Shown one piece after another: positions 27,140 through 41,686 of a stretch of 64,000 nucleotides of DNA. The position numbers were made by a program, and so were the translations under genes. The notes under the pieces are model-generated. The model ran no database searches and had not been told where the DNA came from. It worked only from the letters and a program-made list of their open reading frames with translations. Every line of letters starts with the position of its first letter. Positions within the stretch are counted from its first letter, which is position 1. Source of the stretch: Cellulomonas sp. S1-8 (GTDB lineage Bacteria; Actinomycetota; Actinomycetes; Actinomycetales; Cellulomonadaceae); NCBI RefSeq assembly GCF_026184235.1, contig NZ_CP110806.1, positions 2,294,001-2,358,000 on the forward strand, given 5' to 3'.

Positions 27140-28339
27140 TCAGCCCTCCAGGATCGCGATGCCGGGGAGGGTCTTGCCCTCGAGGAACTCCAGCGACGCG
27201 CCGCCGCCGGTGGAGATGTGGCCGAAGTCGGCCTCGTCGAAGCCGAGGGTGCGCACGGCCGCGGCCGAGTCGCCCCCGCCGACGATCGTGAAGCCGCCGG
27301 CGTGGCCGGCGTCGACCAGCGCCTGGGCGACGGCACGCGTGCCCGCCGCGAACGCCTCGAACTCGAACACCCCGGCGGGACCGTTCCAGACCACGGTCTT
27401 CGCGTCGACGATCTTCGAGGCGAACAGCTCGGCGCTGCGCGGGCCGATGTCCAGACCGATCTGGTCGGCGGGGATCGCGTCGGCGTCGACGACCGTCGCC
27501 GGGGCGTCGGCCTTGAACTCGGGGGCGACGACGATGTCGACGGGCAGGACGATCTCCACGCCCTTCTCCAGCGCCGTGGCGAGGTAGCCCTTCACCGTCT
27601 CGAGCTGGTCCTCCTCGAGCAGGCTCTTGCCCACCGCGTGGCCCTGGGCCGCGAGGAACGTGAACAGCATGCCGCCGCCGATGAGGAGCCGGTCGGCCTT
27701 GCTCAGCAGGTTCTCGATGACGCCGAGCTTGTCCGAGACCTTCGAGCCGCCGAGGACGACGACGTACGGACGGGCCGGGTCGTCGGTCGCCTTGCGCAGG
27801 GACTCGACCTCCTTGAGCACCAGCTGGCCCACCGCGTGCGGCACGCGCTGCGCGACGTCGTACACCGACGCCTGCTTGCGGTGCACGACGCCGAAGCCGT
27901 CGGAGACGTACGCGTCGACGAGCGCCGCGAGCTCGTCGGCGAGGGCGCCGCGCTCCGCCTCGTCCTTGGACGTCTCACGCGCGTCGAACCGGACGTTCTC
28001 GAGGAGCGCGACCTGACCGTCCTCGAGCCCAGCGACGGTGGCCTGCGCCGAGGCGCCGACGACGTCGTCCGCGAGGGCGACGTCCTGACCGAGCAGCTCG
28101 CCGAGGCGGGCCGCGACGGGCGCGAGCGAGTACTTGGCCTCCGGCGCACCCTTGGGGCGTCCGAGGTGAGCGACCACGACGACGCGGGCGCCCTTCGCGA
28201 CGAGGGCCTGCAGCGTCGGCAGTGCGGCGCGGATGCGGCCGTCGTCGGTGATGGTCGTGCCGTCGAGCGGCACGTTGAAGTCGGAGCGGACGAGCACGCG
28301 CTTGCCGCGCAGGTCGCCCAGGTCGTCGATCGTCTTCAT
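27140..28339 (-). CDS. pgk: Phosphoglycerate kinase
   Basis: ATP-forming step of lower glycolysis. 399 residues. N-terminal [15 protein letters not shown] substrate-binding motif, [16 protein letters not shown], the hinge region and C-terminal nucleotide domain with [18 protein letters not shown] and [12 protein letters not shown] at 28337-28339 with GGAGA upstream. Co-oriented with gap, but a strong hairpin separates them, so pgk-tpiA may also have their own promoter. Confidence 0.98.
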   Translation of the reverse strand: MKTIDDLGDLRGKRVLVRSDFNVPLDGTTITDDGRIRAALPTLQALVAKGARVVVVAHLGRPKGAPEAKYSLAPVAARLGELLGQDVALADDVVGASAQATVAGLEDGQVALLENVRFDARETSKDEAERGALADELAALVDAYVSDGFGVVHRKQASVYDVAQRVPHAVGQLVLKEVESLRKATDDPARPYVVVLGGSKVSDKLGVIENLLSKADRLLIGGGMLFTFLAAQGHAVGKSLLEEDQLETVKGYLATALEKGVEIVLPVDIVVAPEFKADAPATVVDADAIPADQIGLDIGPRSAELFASKIVDAKTVVWNGPAGVFEFEAFAAGTRAVAQALVDAGHAGGFTIVGGGDSAAAVRTLGFDEADFGHISTGGGASLEFLEGKTLPGIAILEG

Positions 28340-28436
28340 GGTCTCCTACCTACCTGCCGCCGGCGTGGGCCGGTGGCCTCGGGCTCCCCCGCCAACCGGG
28401 GGCACGGTGTGGGGGCGTCGGACCCCGGACACGGCT

Positions 28437-28481
28437 GCGTCCGCGTGCGCCGGGCCGGGTGGCCTGGGCGCACGCGGACGC
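28437..28481 (-). terminator. Strong hairpin between gap and pgk
   Basis: Fifteen-base perfect arms 28437-28451 and 28467-28481; the 15-base loop adds a GGCC/GGCC pair. Starts 28 bases past the gap stop. No U-run, as usual in high-GC actinobacteria. It likely ends most gap transcripts. Confidence 0.8.
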
Positions 28482-28508
28482 ATGACTACCTGGCGTGCGT
28501 GACGGACG

Positions 28509-30766
<2,258 letters not shown>

Positions 30767-30844
30767 GGCGTCATCCTGCCACTGACGCCCGGGTGGTCGA
30801 GACCGTCCCGTGACCCGTCACCCGACGGGGGCACGGCCAGGACG

Positions 30845-31837
30845 TCACCGGCCGGTGCGCGTCCCGACGTCCCCCAGGTAGTCCTCGACGACGTCCCGGA
30901 GGGCCGCCGCCAGGCGCAACGGGTCGTGCACGGCGCTCTGGTCGCCGCGACGGACCTGGCGCACCAGCAGGCGGCTGCCCGTCGCGCTGCACAGGTCGGC
31001 GAGCTCGCCGACGTCGTCGACGGCCGCCGGGTCCGCGATGACCGCGTGCACGGGCAGCTCGGGCGCGTGGGCCAGCAGCACCGCGAGGTGGTCGGTCGTG
31101 CGCATGCCCGCGGTCTCGTCGTCGGGCGACAGGTTGAGCATCACGACGATCCGCGCCGAGGTCTCCAGCAGCGCGGTGCGCAGCTGGGGCACCAGCAGGT
31201 GCGGCAGCACCGAGGAGTACCAGGAGCCCGGACCCAGCACGACCCAGTCGGCCTCGAGCACCGCCGCGACGGCCTGCGGGCACGCCGGCGGGTCGACCGG
31301 GTGCAGCCGCAGCTGCTCGATCCGGTGCGGCGTCACGGCGACCTCCGTCTGGCCGCGCACCACCTCCCGCACACCGGCCACGGTCACGACGTCCGCCTCG
31401 ATGCGCAACGGCACCGACGCCATGGGCAGCACCCTGCCGCGGGCGCCCAGCAGGCGTCCCACCAGGTCCAGGCCCTCGACGGTGTCGCCCAGCAGCTCCC
31501 AGAGCGCCACGATGAGCAGGTTGCCCACGGAGTGCCGGTCCAGCGGCCCGTCGGTGTCGAAGCGGTGCTGCAGCAGGTCCCGCCAGGTGCGACCCCACTC
31601 GGAGTCGTCGCACAGGGCCGACAGCGCCATCCGCAGGTCGCCGGGCGGCAGCACGCCCATCTCCTCGCGCAGCCGGCCGGACGAGCCGCCGTCGTCCGCG
31701 ACCGTGACCACCGCGGTGATGCGATCGGTCATGAGCCGCAGCGCCGACAGCGACGCCGACAGGCCGTGGCCCCCGCCCAGCGCGACCACGGCGGGCCGCG
31801 TGGGGTCGCCGAAGCGGCTCACCGGCGCCGCGCTCAC
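30845..31837 (-). CDS. yvcK: YvcK family gluconeogenesis factor (CofD-like fold)
   Basis: 330 residues; binds UDP-sugar in characterised homologues and is needed for cell shape and growth on gluconeogenic carbon. Fold hallmarks: AVVALGGGHGLSASLSALR near the N-terminus, VTVADDGGSSGRLREE, PPGDLRMALSAL, HSVGNLLIVALWELLGD, and LGPGSWYSSVLPHLLV. GTG at 31835-31837 overlaps the rapZ stop. Confidence 0.95.
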   Translation of the reverse strand: MSAAPVSRFGDPTRPAVVALGGGHGLSASLSALRLMTDRITAVVTVADDGGSSGRLREEMGVLPPGDLRMALSALCDDSEWGRTWRDLLQHRFDTDGPLDRHSVGNLLIVALWELLGDTVEGLDLVGRLLGARGRVLPMASVPLRIEADVVTVAGVREVVRGQTEVAVTPHRIEQLRLHPVDPPACPQAVAAVLEADWVVLGPGSWYSSVLPHLLVPQLRTALLETSARIVVMLNLSPDDETAGMRTTDHLAVLLAHAPELPVHAVIADPAAVDDVGELADLCSATGSRLLVRQVRRGDQSAVHDPLRLAAALRDVVEDYLGDVGTRTGR

Positions 31838-32775
31838 TCCTTGCCCAGGTCCCGCGCCGTGACCTGGACCCGGTGCCCGCGCTCGCGCAGCCGCGCACCG
31901 ACGGCCTCGCTGATGGCCACCGAACGGTGCTTGCCACCCGTGCAGCCCACCGCGATCGTCGCGTAGCGCTTCTCCTCGTGCAGGTAGCCGTCGAGGACCG
32001 GCTCGAGGGCGTCGACGTAGCGGTCGACGAACGTCCGCGCCCCCGGCAGGCCGAGCACGTAGTCGCGGACGGGCGCGTCCCGGCCCGACAGGTGCCGCAG
32101 CTCGGTGATCCAGTACGGATTGGACAGGAACCGCACGTCTGCGACGTGGTCGGCGTCGAGCGGGATCCCGTACTTGAAGCCGAAGGACACCACCGACAGG
32201 TGCAGGACGTCGTCGTGCGGCTCGGCCACGCCGGCCCGCACCACGCGGGCCAGGTCGTGGACGTTGAGCTCGGAGGTGTCGATCACCATGTCGGCCCGCT
32301 CCCGCAGGTCCGACAGCAACGACCGCTCGTGCCCGATGCCGTCGAGGATCCGCCCGTCGCCCTGCAGCGGGTGCGGGCGACGCACCTGCTCGAAGCGGCG
32401 GACCAGGACCTCGTCGGAGGCGTCGAGGAACAGCACGCGCAGCTCGATGCCGCTGCCCTGCAGGTGGTCGAGCACCCCCGTCAGGGCGGCGAAGTACTCG
32501 CGGCCCCGCACGTCGATGACGGCGGCGAGCCGGCGTGCGCCGGTCCCCACGGGTCCGCTGGTGAGCATGCCCACCAGGTGGGTGAGCATCTGGGCCGGCA
32601 GGTTGTCGACGACGTACCACCCCAGGTCCTCGAGGACCGCGGCGGTCCGGGTCCGGCCGGCTCCGGACATGCCGGTGATGACCAGCACCTGGGGCTGCTC
32701 GAGGACGGGGGCCTCGGCAGCGGCCTCGAGGGCGGGGATACCCGCCGGGACGGTGATCGGCGAGGGCTCGCTCAT
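31834..32775 (-). CDS. rapZ: RNase adapter RapZ / nucleotide-binding protein (YvcJ family)
   Basis: P-loop nucleotide-binding protein of 313 residues. The Walker A is [12 protein letters not shown] (the final Lys replaced by Arg as in other actinobacterial members), followed by [58 protein letters not shown], and the C-terminal [16 protein letters not shown] role in small-RNA decay is proven only in enterobacteria. ATG at 32773-32775 overlaps the uvrC stop; coupled with yvcK downstream. Confidence 0.95.
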   Translation of the reverse strand: MSEPSPITVPAGIPALEAAAEAPVLEQPQVLVITGMSGAGRTRTAAVLEDLGWYVVDNLPAQMLTHLVGMLTSGPVGTGARRLAAVIDVRGREYFAALTGVLDHLQGSGIELRVLFLDASDEVLVRRFEQVRRPHPLQGDGRILDGIGHERSLLSDLRERADMVIDTSELNVHDLARVVRAGVAEPHDDVLHLSVVSFGFKYGIPLDADHVADVRFLSNPYWITELRHLSGRDAPVRDYVLGLPGARTFVDRYVDALEPVLDGYLHEEKRYATIAVGCTGGKHRSVAISEAVGARLRERGHRVQVTARDLGKE

Positions 32776-34796
32776 GGGACCACCTTGCCAGGCTCGTCCG
32801 CGGACGGCGCCGCGAACCCGCCGGACACCGGGGTCGCGCCGCCCGGCGCCGGGACTGCGAGCGCTGCGACGACCGCCTCCGCCGTCCGGGCGCCCATCCC
32901 GGGCACCGTCGCGATCTCGTCGGCCGACGCGGCCCGCAGGCGCTTCACCGAGCCGAAGTGGCGCAGCAGCGCGGCCTTGCGCGCCGGACCCAGACCCGGC
33001 ACGTCGTCGAGCACCGACACCGTCATCCCCTTGCTGCGCCGCTGACGGTGCGCGGTGATCGCGAACCGGTGGGCCTCGTCGCGCACGCGCTGCAGCAGGT
33101 AGAGGCCCTCGGAGGCGCGCCGCAGGATGACCGGGTACTCCTCCCCCGGCAACCAGACCTCCTCGAGCCGCTTGGCGAGCCCGCACAGCGCGACGTCGTC
33201 GATGCCGAGCTCGGCGAGCGCGGCGGCCGCGGCGGCGACCTGGGGCGGGCCGCCGTCGACGACGACGAGGTTGGGCGGGTAGGCGAACCTCGTCGGCTTG
33301 CCCGTCCGCTCGTCGATCGGGCCGCTGCGCGGTGCGTCCTCGTCGCCGTCGTCGAGCTCCAGGTCGCGGGCGTCCGCGCGCTCCGCCAGGTAGCGCCGGA
33401 ACCGTCGCGTGATGACCTCGTGCATCGCGGCGGTGTCGTCGCGCGCACCCTGGCCCTCGGGGCCGCGCACGGTGAACAGGCGGTACTCGCTCTTGCGCGC
33501 CAGACCGTCCTCGAAGACCACCATCGACGCGGACTGGAACGTGCCCTGGTTGTGCGACACGTCGTAGCACTCGATGCGCAGCGGCGCCGTCGGCAGGTCC
33601 AGCGCCTCCTGGATCTCGCGCAGCGCCATGCTGCGGCTCGTGAGGTCGCCGGCACGCCGGGTGCGGTGCAGCGCGAGCGCGTGCTCGGCGTTGCGCAGCA
33701 CGGTGGCGGCCAGCTCGCGCTTGTCGCCGCGCTGCGGCACCCGGACCTGCACGCGGCTGCCCCGCAGCCCGCTGAGCCACACCTGGACCTGCTCGACGTC
33801 CGTGGGCAGCACCGGGACCAGCACCTCGCGCGGCACGGACGCCGTCGCGGCCTCGGGGTCCTCGCTGCCGTACACCTGCTGCAGGAGGTGCTCGACGAGT
33901 GCGGCGTCGTCGAGGTCCTCGACCTTCTCGACCACCCACCCCCGCTGCCCGCGGATCCGACCGTCGCGGACATGGAACACCTGGACCGCTGCCTCGAGCT
34001 CGTCGCCCGCGAGCGCGAAGACGTCGGCATCGGTGCCGTCGGACAGCACGACGGCGTTGCGCTCGGTCGCCTTCTCCAGGGTCGCGATGTCGTCGCGCAG
34101 CCGCGCGGCCCGCTCGTAGTCCTGCTCGGCCGCGGCGTCCTTCATCGCGCGCGTGAGCCGACGCGTGAAGCGTGCGGTGTCCCCGGCCATGAAGTCGCAG
34201 AAGTCCTGCGCGAGCTGGTGGTGCTCGTCCACGCCGATGCGGCCCACGCACGGCGCCGAGCACTTGTCGATGTAGCCCAGCAGGCACGGCCGGCCCTGCT
34301 GCCGCGCGCGCCGGAACACCCCGGCGGAGCACGTCCGCACGGGGAAGACCCGCAGCAGCAGGTCGACGGTCTCGCGGATCGCCCACGCGTGGGCGTACGG
34401 GCCGAAGTACCGGGTGCCGCGGCGCTTGGCGCCGCGCATGACCTGCACCCGCGGGACCTCGTCGGCCATCGTCACCGCCAGGTACGGGTAGGACTTGTCG
34501 TCCCGGTACTTGACGTTGAAGCGGGGGTCGAACTCTTTGATCCAGGTGTACTCGAGCGCGAGCGCCTCGACCTCGGTGCCGACGACGGTCCACTGCACGG
34601 AGGCCGCGGTCGTCACCATCGTCTGCGTGCGCGGGTGCAGCCCGCCGATGTCCTGGAAGTAGCTGTTCAGCCGGTTGCGCAGGCTCTTGGCCTTGCCGAC
34701 GTAGACGACGCGACCGTGCTCGTCGCAGAACCGGTAGACGCCGGGGGCGTCCGGGATCTCACCGGGCGCCGGTCGGTACGTCGCGGGGTCGGCCAT
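32772..34796 (-). CDS. uvrC: Excinuclease ABC subunit C
   Basis: Dual-incision nuclease of nucleotide excision repair. 674 residues. N-terminal GIY-YIG domain ([25 protein letters not shown]), a Cys-rich FPVRTCSAG...[15 protein letters not shown] segment, the UVR/UvrB-binding helix ([17 protein letters not shown]), the RNase H-like C-terminal nuclease ([33 protein letters not shown]) and helix-hairpin-helix motifs near [13 protein letters not shown] and [16 protein letters not shown] at 34794-34796 without a ribosome site; a RecA_NDp-like promoter ends eight bases upstream, implying a leaderless or near-leaderless message. Leads rapZ-yvcK-whiA. Confidence 0.97.
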   Translation of the reverse strand: MADPATYRPAPGEIPDAPGVYRFCDEHGRVVYVGKAKSLRNRLNSYFQDIGGLHPRTQTMVTTAASVQWTVVGTEVEALALEYTWIKEFDPRFNVKYRDDKSYPYLAVTMADEVPRVQVMRGAKRRGTRYFGPYAHAWAIRETVDLLLRVFPVRTCSAGVFRRARQQGRPCLLGYIDKCSAPCVGRIGVDEHHQLAQDFCDFMAGDTARFTRRLTRAMKDAAAEQDYERAARLRDDIATLEKATERNAVVLSDGTDADVFALAGDELEAAVQVFHVRDGRIRGQRGWVVEKVEDLDDAALVEHLLQQVYGSEDPEAATASVPREVLVPVLPTDVEQVQVWLSGLRGSRVQVRVPQRGDKRELAATVLRNAEHALALHRTRRAGDLTSRSMALREIQEALDLPTAPLRIECYDVSHNQGTFQSASMVVFEDGLARKSEYRLFTVRGPEGQGARDDTAAMHEVITRRFRRYLAERADARDLELDDGDEDAPRSGPIDERTGKPTRFAYPPNLVVVDGGPPQVAAAAAALAELGIDDVALCGLAKRLEEVWLPGEEYPVILRRASEGLYLLQRVRDEAHRFAITAHRQRRSKGMTVSVLDDVPGLGPARKAALLRHFGSVKRLRAASADEIATVPGMGARTAEAVVAALAVPAPGGATPVSGGFAAPSADEPGKVVP

Positions 34797-34803
34797 GCGT
34801 CCG

Positions 34804-34826
34804 AGCCTAGGTCCGGGGACCGACAG
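34804..34826 (-). promoter_or_regulatory. RecA_NDp-like (PafBC-type) promoter of uvrC
   Basis: Minus strand CTGTCGGTC, exactly 8 bases, TAGGCT. It matches 7 of 9 positions of TTGTCRGTG and the TANNNT -10 at the right spacing. The -10 lies eight bases from the uvrC ATG. Confidence 0.6.
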
Positions 34827-34884
34827 CCGGGCGCGCACGCGACCCGGCCGCGGCGCGCGCGCCTGCAGGTGTGACCGGCGCCAC

Positions 34885-34890
34885 TAGGGT
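34885..34890 (+). promoter_or_regulatory. Putative -10 for a leaderless osmC transcript
   Basis: TAGGGT whose last base is seven bases before the osmC ATG. No ribosome site and no clear -35. Confidence 0.4.
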
Positions 34891-34896
34891 CGGTGC

Positions 34897-35406
34897 ATGG
34901 CACAGCTCCTGCACCAGTACTCGGTGGACCTCGCCTGGACGGGCGCCGGCGACTCCGGGACGACGACGTACACCTCGTACGGGCGTGATCACACCCTCAC
35001 CTCGGGGGCCAAGCCGCCGCTGGCCGGGACGTCGGACCCGGGCTTCCGCGGCGACCCGGACCGGTGGGCGCCGGAGGACCTGCTCGTCGGCTCCCTGTCG
35101 CAGTGCCACATGCTGTGGTTCCTGCACCTGGCCGCCGCCGCCGGGGTCGTCGTCGTCGGGTACGCCGACGCCGCATCGGGGACGATGCGGATCGAGGCGG
35201 CGGGGCAGGGACAGTTCACGGACGTCGTCCTGCGTCCCCGCGTGACCGTGCGGACCGTCGCCCTCGCCGACGGGACACCCGTGGACGACGCACTCCTGGC
35301 CGGGCTGCACCACCGCGCGCACGAGCACTGCTTCATCGCGCGGTCGGTGAACTTCCCGGTGCGCGTCGAGCCGGCACCGGTGCTGCGCGACCAGACCGGG
35401 GTCTGA
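34897..35406 (+). CDS. OsmC family peroxide-type protein
   Basis: Small thiol peroxidase-fold protein of 169 residues, expected to reduce organic hydroperoxides. Two conserved cysteines are present in the proper contexts: LSQCHMLWFLHLAAAAGV on the long central helix and AHEHCFIARSVNFPV near the C-terminus. The N-terminus is the family's beta-rich dimer arm (HQYSVDLAWTG...TYTSYGRDHTL). Convergent with uvrA with only eight bases between. Divergent from uvrC; possible leaderless start. Confidence 0.88.
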   Translation: MAQLLHQYSVDLAWTGAGDSGTTTYTSYGRDHTLTSGAKPPLAGTSDPGFRGDPDRWAPEDLLVGSLSQCHMLWFLHLAAAAGVVVVGYADAASGTMRIEAAGQGQFTDVVLRPRVTVRTVALADGTPVDDALLAGLHHRAHEHCFIARSVNFPVRVEPAPVLRDQTGV

Positions 35407-35414
35407 CCCGGCAG

Positions 35415-38288
<2,874 letters not shown>

Positions 38289-38296
38289 AGCCGACG

Positions 38297-38319
38297 AGTC
38301 TACGTGCGGCCACCGACAA
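38297..38319 (-). promoter_or_regulatory. RecA_NDp-like (PafBC-type) promoter of uvrA
   Basis: Minus strand TTGTCGGTG, exactly 8 bases, TAGACT: a full match to TTGTCRGTG-N8-TANNNT, the LexA-independent DNA-damage promoter known from mycobacterial recA. Transcription would begin about two bases before the GTG start. Confidence 0.85.
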
Positions 38320-38320
38320 T

Positions 38321-38334
38321 CGCACACGTGTTCG
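38321..38334. promoter_or_regulatory. LexA (SOS) box upstream of uvrA
   Basis: Minus strand CGAACACGTGTGCG matches the actinobacterial SOS box CGAACRNRYGTTYG at 13 of 14 positions. It abuts the RecA_NDp-like promoter and also lies 96 bases before the divergent GH15 gene. Confidence 0.7.
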
Positions 38335-38429
38335 ACGTGACGCGCGTCGCTGCCCGTCGTCACTCGTCGTCGCCCCGTGGTGGAGCCGCCGGCGGGCGGC
38401 GTCACCGCGCCCGGGCCATGCTGGGGGCG

Positions 38430-40355
38430 ATGAATGCGCCCCCTGCCCTCCCGCCCGACGTCCCTGCCACCCCCGACACCCCCACCGCAGGCCCCGCGGC
38501 ACCCCCGGGCCTGCTCGGCTGCCAGGTCCCGATCGAGGACTATGCCGTCCTCGGGGACGGGCACACGGCCGCGCTGGTGTCCCGGCACGGCTCGGTCGAC
38601 TGGATGTGCCTGCCCCGGTTCGACTCCGACGCGTGCTTCGCCGCGCTGCTGGGCACCCCCGAGCACGGCCGCTGGCTGCTGACGGTGCGCGACCCCACCG
38701 AGGTGACCCGCCGGTACCGCGGGGACTCGTTCGTCCTCGAGACCACCTACCGCACGCAGCGTGGCACCGCGGTGGCGACGGAGGCGATGCCGCTGCGCGA
38801 CGGCCGCGCGGACCTCGTGCGGCGACTGGAGTGCACGGAGGGCGAGGTGGAGGTCGAGCACGAGTGGGTGGTGCGCTTCGGGTACGGCGCGATCGTGCCG
38901 TGGGTCCGCTACGAGACGGACCCCGAGGGGTCCGACACGATCCGCGCGATCGCCGGCCCGGACTCGCTCGTCCTGCGCGGTGACCGCCTGCCGAGCGGGG
39001 ACGGCCACCGGCACCGCGACCGCTTCACGTTGCGGGCCGGTCAGAGCGTCGAGCTCGCGCTGACGTGGGTGCGCTCCTGGGAGCCTGTCCCGCCGCGCCT
39101 GACCGTGCCCGACCGGCTCGACGCGACGGCGATCGCGTGGGGCCTGTGGGCCCGCGACTGCGTCTACGACGGTCCGTACCGGGAGGCCGTCGTCCGCTCG
39201 CTGCTCGTCCTGCGCCTGCTCACCGACGTGACGACCGGCGGCATCGTCGCCGCCCCGACGACGTCGCTGCCCGAGACCTTCGGCGGCGAGCGCAACTGGG
39301 ACTACCGGTACTGCTGGCTGCGGGACGCCGCGCTCACGCTGGAGGCGCTGCTCGAGCAGGGCTTCCGCGACGAGGCGACGCAGTGGCGGGACTGGCTCGA
39401 GCGTGCCGTCGCGGGCGACCCCAAGGACCTGCAGATCATGTACCGCATCGACGGCGGGCGACGCCTGCCCGAGTCCCACCTCGACCACCTGCCCGGGTAC
39501 GCGGGCTCGCGGCCCGTGCGCCTCGGCAACGGGGCGGTCGACCAGGTCCAGCACGACGTGCTGGGCGAGGTGATGTCGGCGCTGGCGATGGCGCGCGACG
39601 CGGGGCTGCACGAGACGGCGGGCTCGTGGTCGTTGCAACGCCTGCTCGTCGACGACCTGGCCGAGTCCTGGCGGGAGCCGGACCGTGGGATCTGGGAGGT
39701 GCGCGGGGAACCGCGGCACTTCACGCACTCGAAGGTCATGGCCTGGGCCGCCCTCGACCGCGCGATCGACGCCGTCGAGCGGTACGGCATGACCGGCCCG
39801 GTGGACCGCTGGCGCCGGGTGCGCGCGGAGATCCGGGACCACGTCTTCGAGCACGGCTGGTCCGAGGAGCTCGGGACGTTCGTGCAGCACGACGGGGCGC
39901 GCCACACCGATGCCTCGCTGCTGCAGCTCGTGCAGGTCGGGTTCGTGCCGGCGGACGGGCGCCACGCCCGCGGCACGCTCGCGGCCATCCGTGCGGAGCT
40001 GGAGGTCGCACCCGGTCTGCTGCTGCGGTACCGGACCGATCGCACGGACGACGGCCTGGCAGGCGAGGAGGCACCGTTCCTCGCCTGCTCGTTCTGGCTC
40101 GCCGACGCGCTCGCGCGGCAGGGGGACGTCGACGGCGCGACGCAGGTGCTCGACACCCTGGTCCCGCTGGCCAACGACGTCGGCATGCTCGCCGAGCAGT
40201 ACGACCCGCACGCGCGACGCATGGTGGGGAACGTGCCGCAGGCGCTGTCGCACCTCGCACTCGTGCGCGCCGTGCACAGCCACGACCTGGCGGTGCAGCG
40301 CGCCGCCGCGGCGAGCGGCACCCAGCCCCTGGACTCCGGCAGGATGACCCCGTGA
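38430..40355 (+). CDS. Glycoside hydrolase family 15 (trehalase/glucoamylase-like)
   Basis: Cytoplasmic GH15 enzyme of 641 residues. N-terminal beta-sandwich ([33 protein letters not shown]), then the (alpha/alpha)6 barrel with [78 protein letters not shown] and [15 protein letters not shown]. This is the layout of mycobacterial trehalase, which cuts trehalose to two glucose, and of archaeal glucoamylases; I cannot tell which substrate is used. ATG 38430 chosen for the GGGGGCG just before it. Stop overlaps the YciI gene (GTGA). Confidence 0.92.
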   Translation: MNAPPALPPDVPATPDTPTAGPAAPPGLLGCQVPIEDYAVLGDGHTAALVSRHGSVDWMCLPRFDSDACFAALLGTPEHGRWLLTVRDPTEVTRRYRGDSFVLETTYRTQRGTAVATEAMPLRDGRADLVRRLECTEGEVEVEHEWVVRFGYGAIVPWVRYETDPEGSDTIRAIAGPDSLVLRGDRLPSGDGHRHRDRFTLRAGQSVELALTWVRSWEPVPPRLTVPDRLDATAIAWGLWARDCVYDGPYREAVVRSLLVLRLLTDVTTGGIVAAPTTSLPETFGGERNWDYRYCWLRDAALTLEALLEQGFRDEATQWRDWLERAVAGDPKDLQIMYRIDGGRRLPESHLDHLPGYAGSRPVRLGNGAVDQVQHDVLGEVMSALAMARDAGLHETAGSWSLQRLLVDDLAESWREPDRGIWEVRGEPRHFTHSKVMAWAALDRAIDAVERYGMTGPVDRWRRVRAEIRDHVFEHGWSEELGTFVQHDGARHTDASLLQLVQVGFVPADGRHARGTLAAIRAELEVAPGLLLRYRTDRTDDGLAGEEAPFLACSFWLADALARQGDVDGATQVLDTLVPLANDVGMLAEQYDPHARRMVGNVPQALSHLALVRAVHSHDLAVQRAAAASGTQPLDSGRMTP

Positions 40356-40642
40356 GCATCTTCGCCGTCCGCTACAGCTACGACGAGCGGGCCGAGGTCC
40401 GCGACACGTTCCGCCCCGAGCACCGGGCCTGGCTCGCCGGTCAGGTGGAGGCGGGCGTGCTGCTCGGCTCGGGACCCTTCGCCGGCGGCGAGCCCGGGGC
40501 GCTGCTCGTCCTGCGCGCGGCCGACGAGGACGGCGTGCGTGCCCTGCTCGCCCAGGACCCGTTCGCCCGCGAAGGGCTCGTCGCCCGGACCGAGGTGCGC
40601 GCGTGGGACCTGGTCCTCGGCCCCTGGTCGACGACGGTCTGA
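40352..40642 (+). CDS. YciI family protein
   Basis: Small ferredoxin-like fold protein of 96 residues. Family pattern is [40 protein letters not shown], containing the R/H-x-x-H-like RPEHRAWL, then [23 protein letters not shown]. Some homologues are dehydrochlorinases or ring-cleavage helpers; most have no known function. GTG start overlaps the GH15 stop by four bases, so it is translated with it. Confidence 0.9.
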   Translation: MSIFAVRYSYDERAEVRDTFRPEHRAWLAGQVEAGVLLGSGPFAGGEPGALLVLRAADEDGVRALLAQDPFAREGLVARTEVRAWDLVLGPWSTTV

Positions 40643-40693
40643 CCGGCCGGGCCGGACGCGGTCCGTCGCCGGCTCAGCGCGTCGGCGCGGCTG

Positions 40694-41686
40694 CTAGTGC
40701 GTCGGCGCGGCGCCGCGTGACGTGCGCGCCAGGCTCGCGACCGTCGCCACCCCCAGCGCGCCCGCGATGACGGCGAGCGACACCCACGTGGGCACCTCAG
40801 GCGCCCAGGCGACCGGCTCGCCGCCGTTGAGGAAGCCGAGCGAGTTGGTCGCGAGCGCCTCGAGGACGAGCTTGCCGCCGATGAACGCCAGGATCGCGGC
40901 CAGGCCGTACGGCAGGTAGACCAGCCGGTCGAGCAGCCCGCCGAGCAGGAAGTAGAGCTGCCGGAGCCCCATCAGTGCGAAGACGTTCGCCGTGAAGACG
41001 ATGAACGGGTCGTGCGTGAGGCCGAAGATCGCGGGGATCGAGTCGAACGCGAACAGCACGTCGGTGGTGCCGATCGCGACGAAGACGACGACGAGGGGCG
41101 TGAACACCCGGCGCCCGTCGTGCACGGTGCGGACGTTGCCCCCGTCGTACGTCGGGGACATGGGCAGCACACGACGCACCGCGCGCACGAGCGCGTTCTC
41201 CTCGTACGCCTCGTCGGCGCCACCCACCCCCTCGCGGACGAGCCGCACGGCCGTCCACACCAGGAATGCCCCGAACACGTAGAACACCCAGGTGTAGCGC
41301 TCGATGATCGCGGCGCCCGCGAGGATGAAGCCGCCGCGCAGCACGAGCGCGAGGATGATCCCCACCATCAGCACGCGCTGCTGCTGCTCCCGCGGCACCG
41401 CGAAGCTCGACATGATGAGCAGGAAGACGAAGAGGTTGTCGACCGACAGGCTGTACTCGGTCAGCCACCCCGCGACGAACTCCCCCGCCGGTGCGGGACC
41501 GCCCACGACCGCCAGCAGGCCGGCGAACGCGAGCGCGAGCCCCACGTAGGCGAGCACCCACGTAACGCTCTCCCGCACCGACGGGACGTGCGGACGGCGG
41601 CGCACGATCGCCAGGTCGAGCAGCAGGATCGCCACGACGGCGACGAACGAGGCCGCCTGGAACGCGACCGGGAGCTCGTGCGTCAC
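40694..41686 (-). CDS. TerC family membrane protein (second of tandem pair)
   Basis: Integral membrane protein of 330 residues with about eight helices. TerC/Alx signatures are WLTEYSLSVDNLFVFLLIMSSF and TTDVLFAFDSIPAIFGLTHDPFIVFTANVFALMGLRQLYFLLGG, whose acidic residues lie in the membrane and are thought to bind manganese. In homologues the family exports Mn2+ or loads Mn into exoenzymes. GTG start at 41684-41686 overlaps the stop of the first terC gene; both are driven from the riboswitch leader. It is a diverged paralogue, not a recent copy, of its neighbour. Confidence 0.93.
   Translation of the reverse strand: MTHELPVAFQAASFVAVVAILLLDLAIVRRRPHVPSVRESVTWVLAYVGLALAFAGLLAVVGGPAPAGEFVAGWLTEYSLSVDNLFVFLLIMSSFAVPREQQQRVLMVGIILALVLRGGFILAGAAIIERYTWVFYVFGAFLVWTAVRLVREGVGGADEAYEENALVRAVRRVLPMSPTYDGGNVRTVHDGRRVFTPLVVVFVAIGTTDVLFAFDSIPAIFGLTHDPFIVFTANVFALMGLRQLYFLLGGLLDRLVYLPYGLAAILAFIGGKLVLEALATNSLGFLNGGEPVAWAPEVPTWVSLAVIAGALGVATVASLARTSRGAAPTH

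Noticed and set aside
40679..40710. Repeat of GCGTCGGCGCGG at the 3' end of terC
   Set aside because: Two 12-base copies 20 bases apart in GC-rich sequence across the stop codon; likely slippage, no function inferred.
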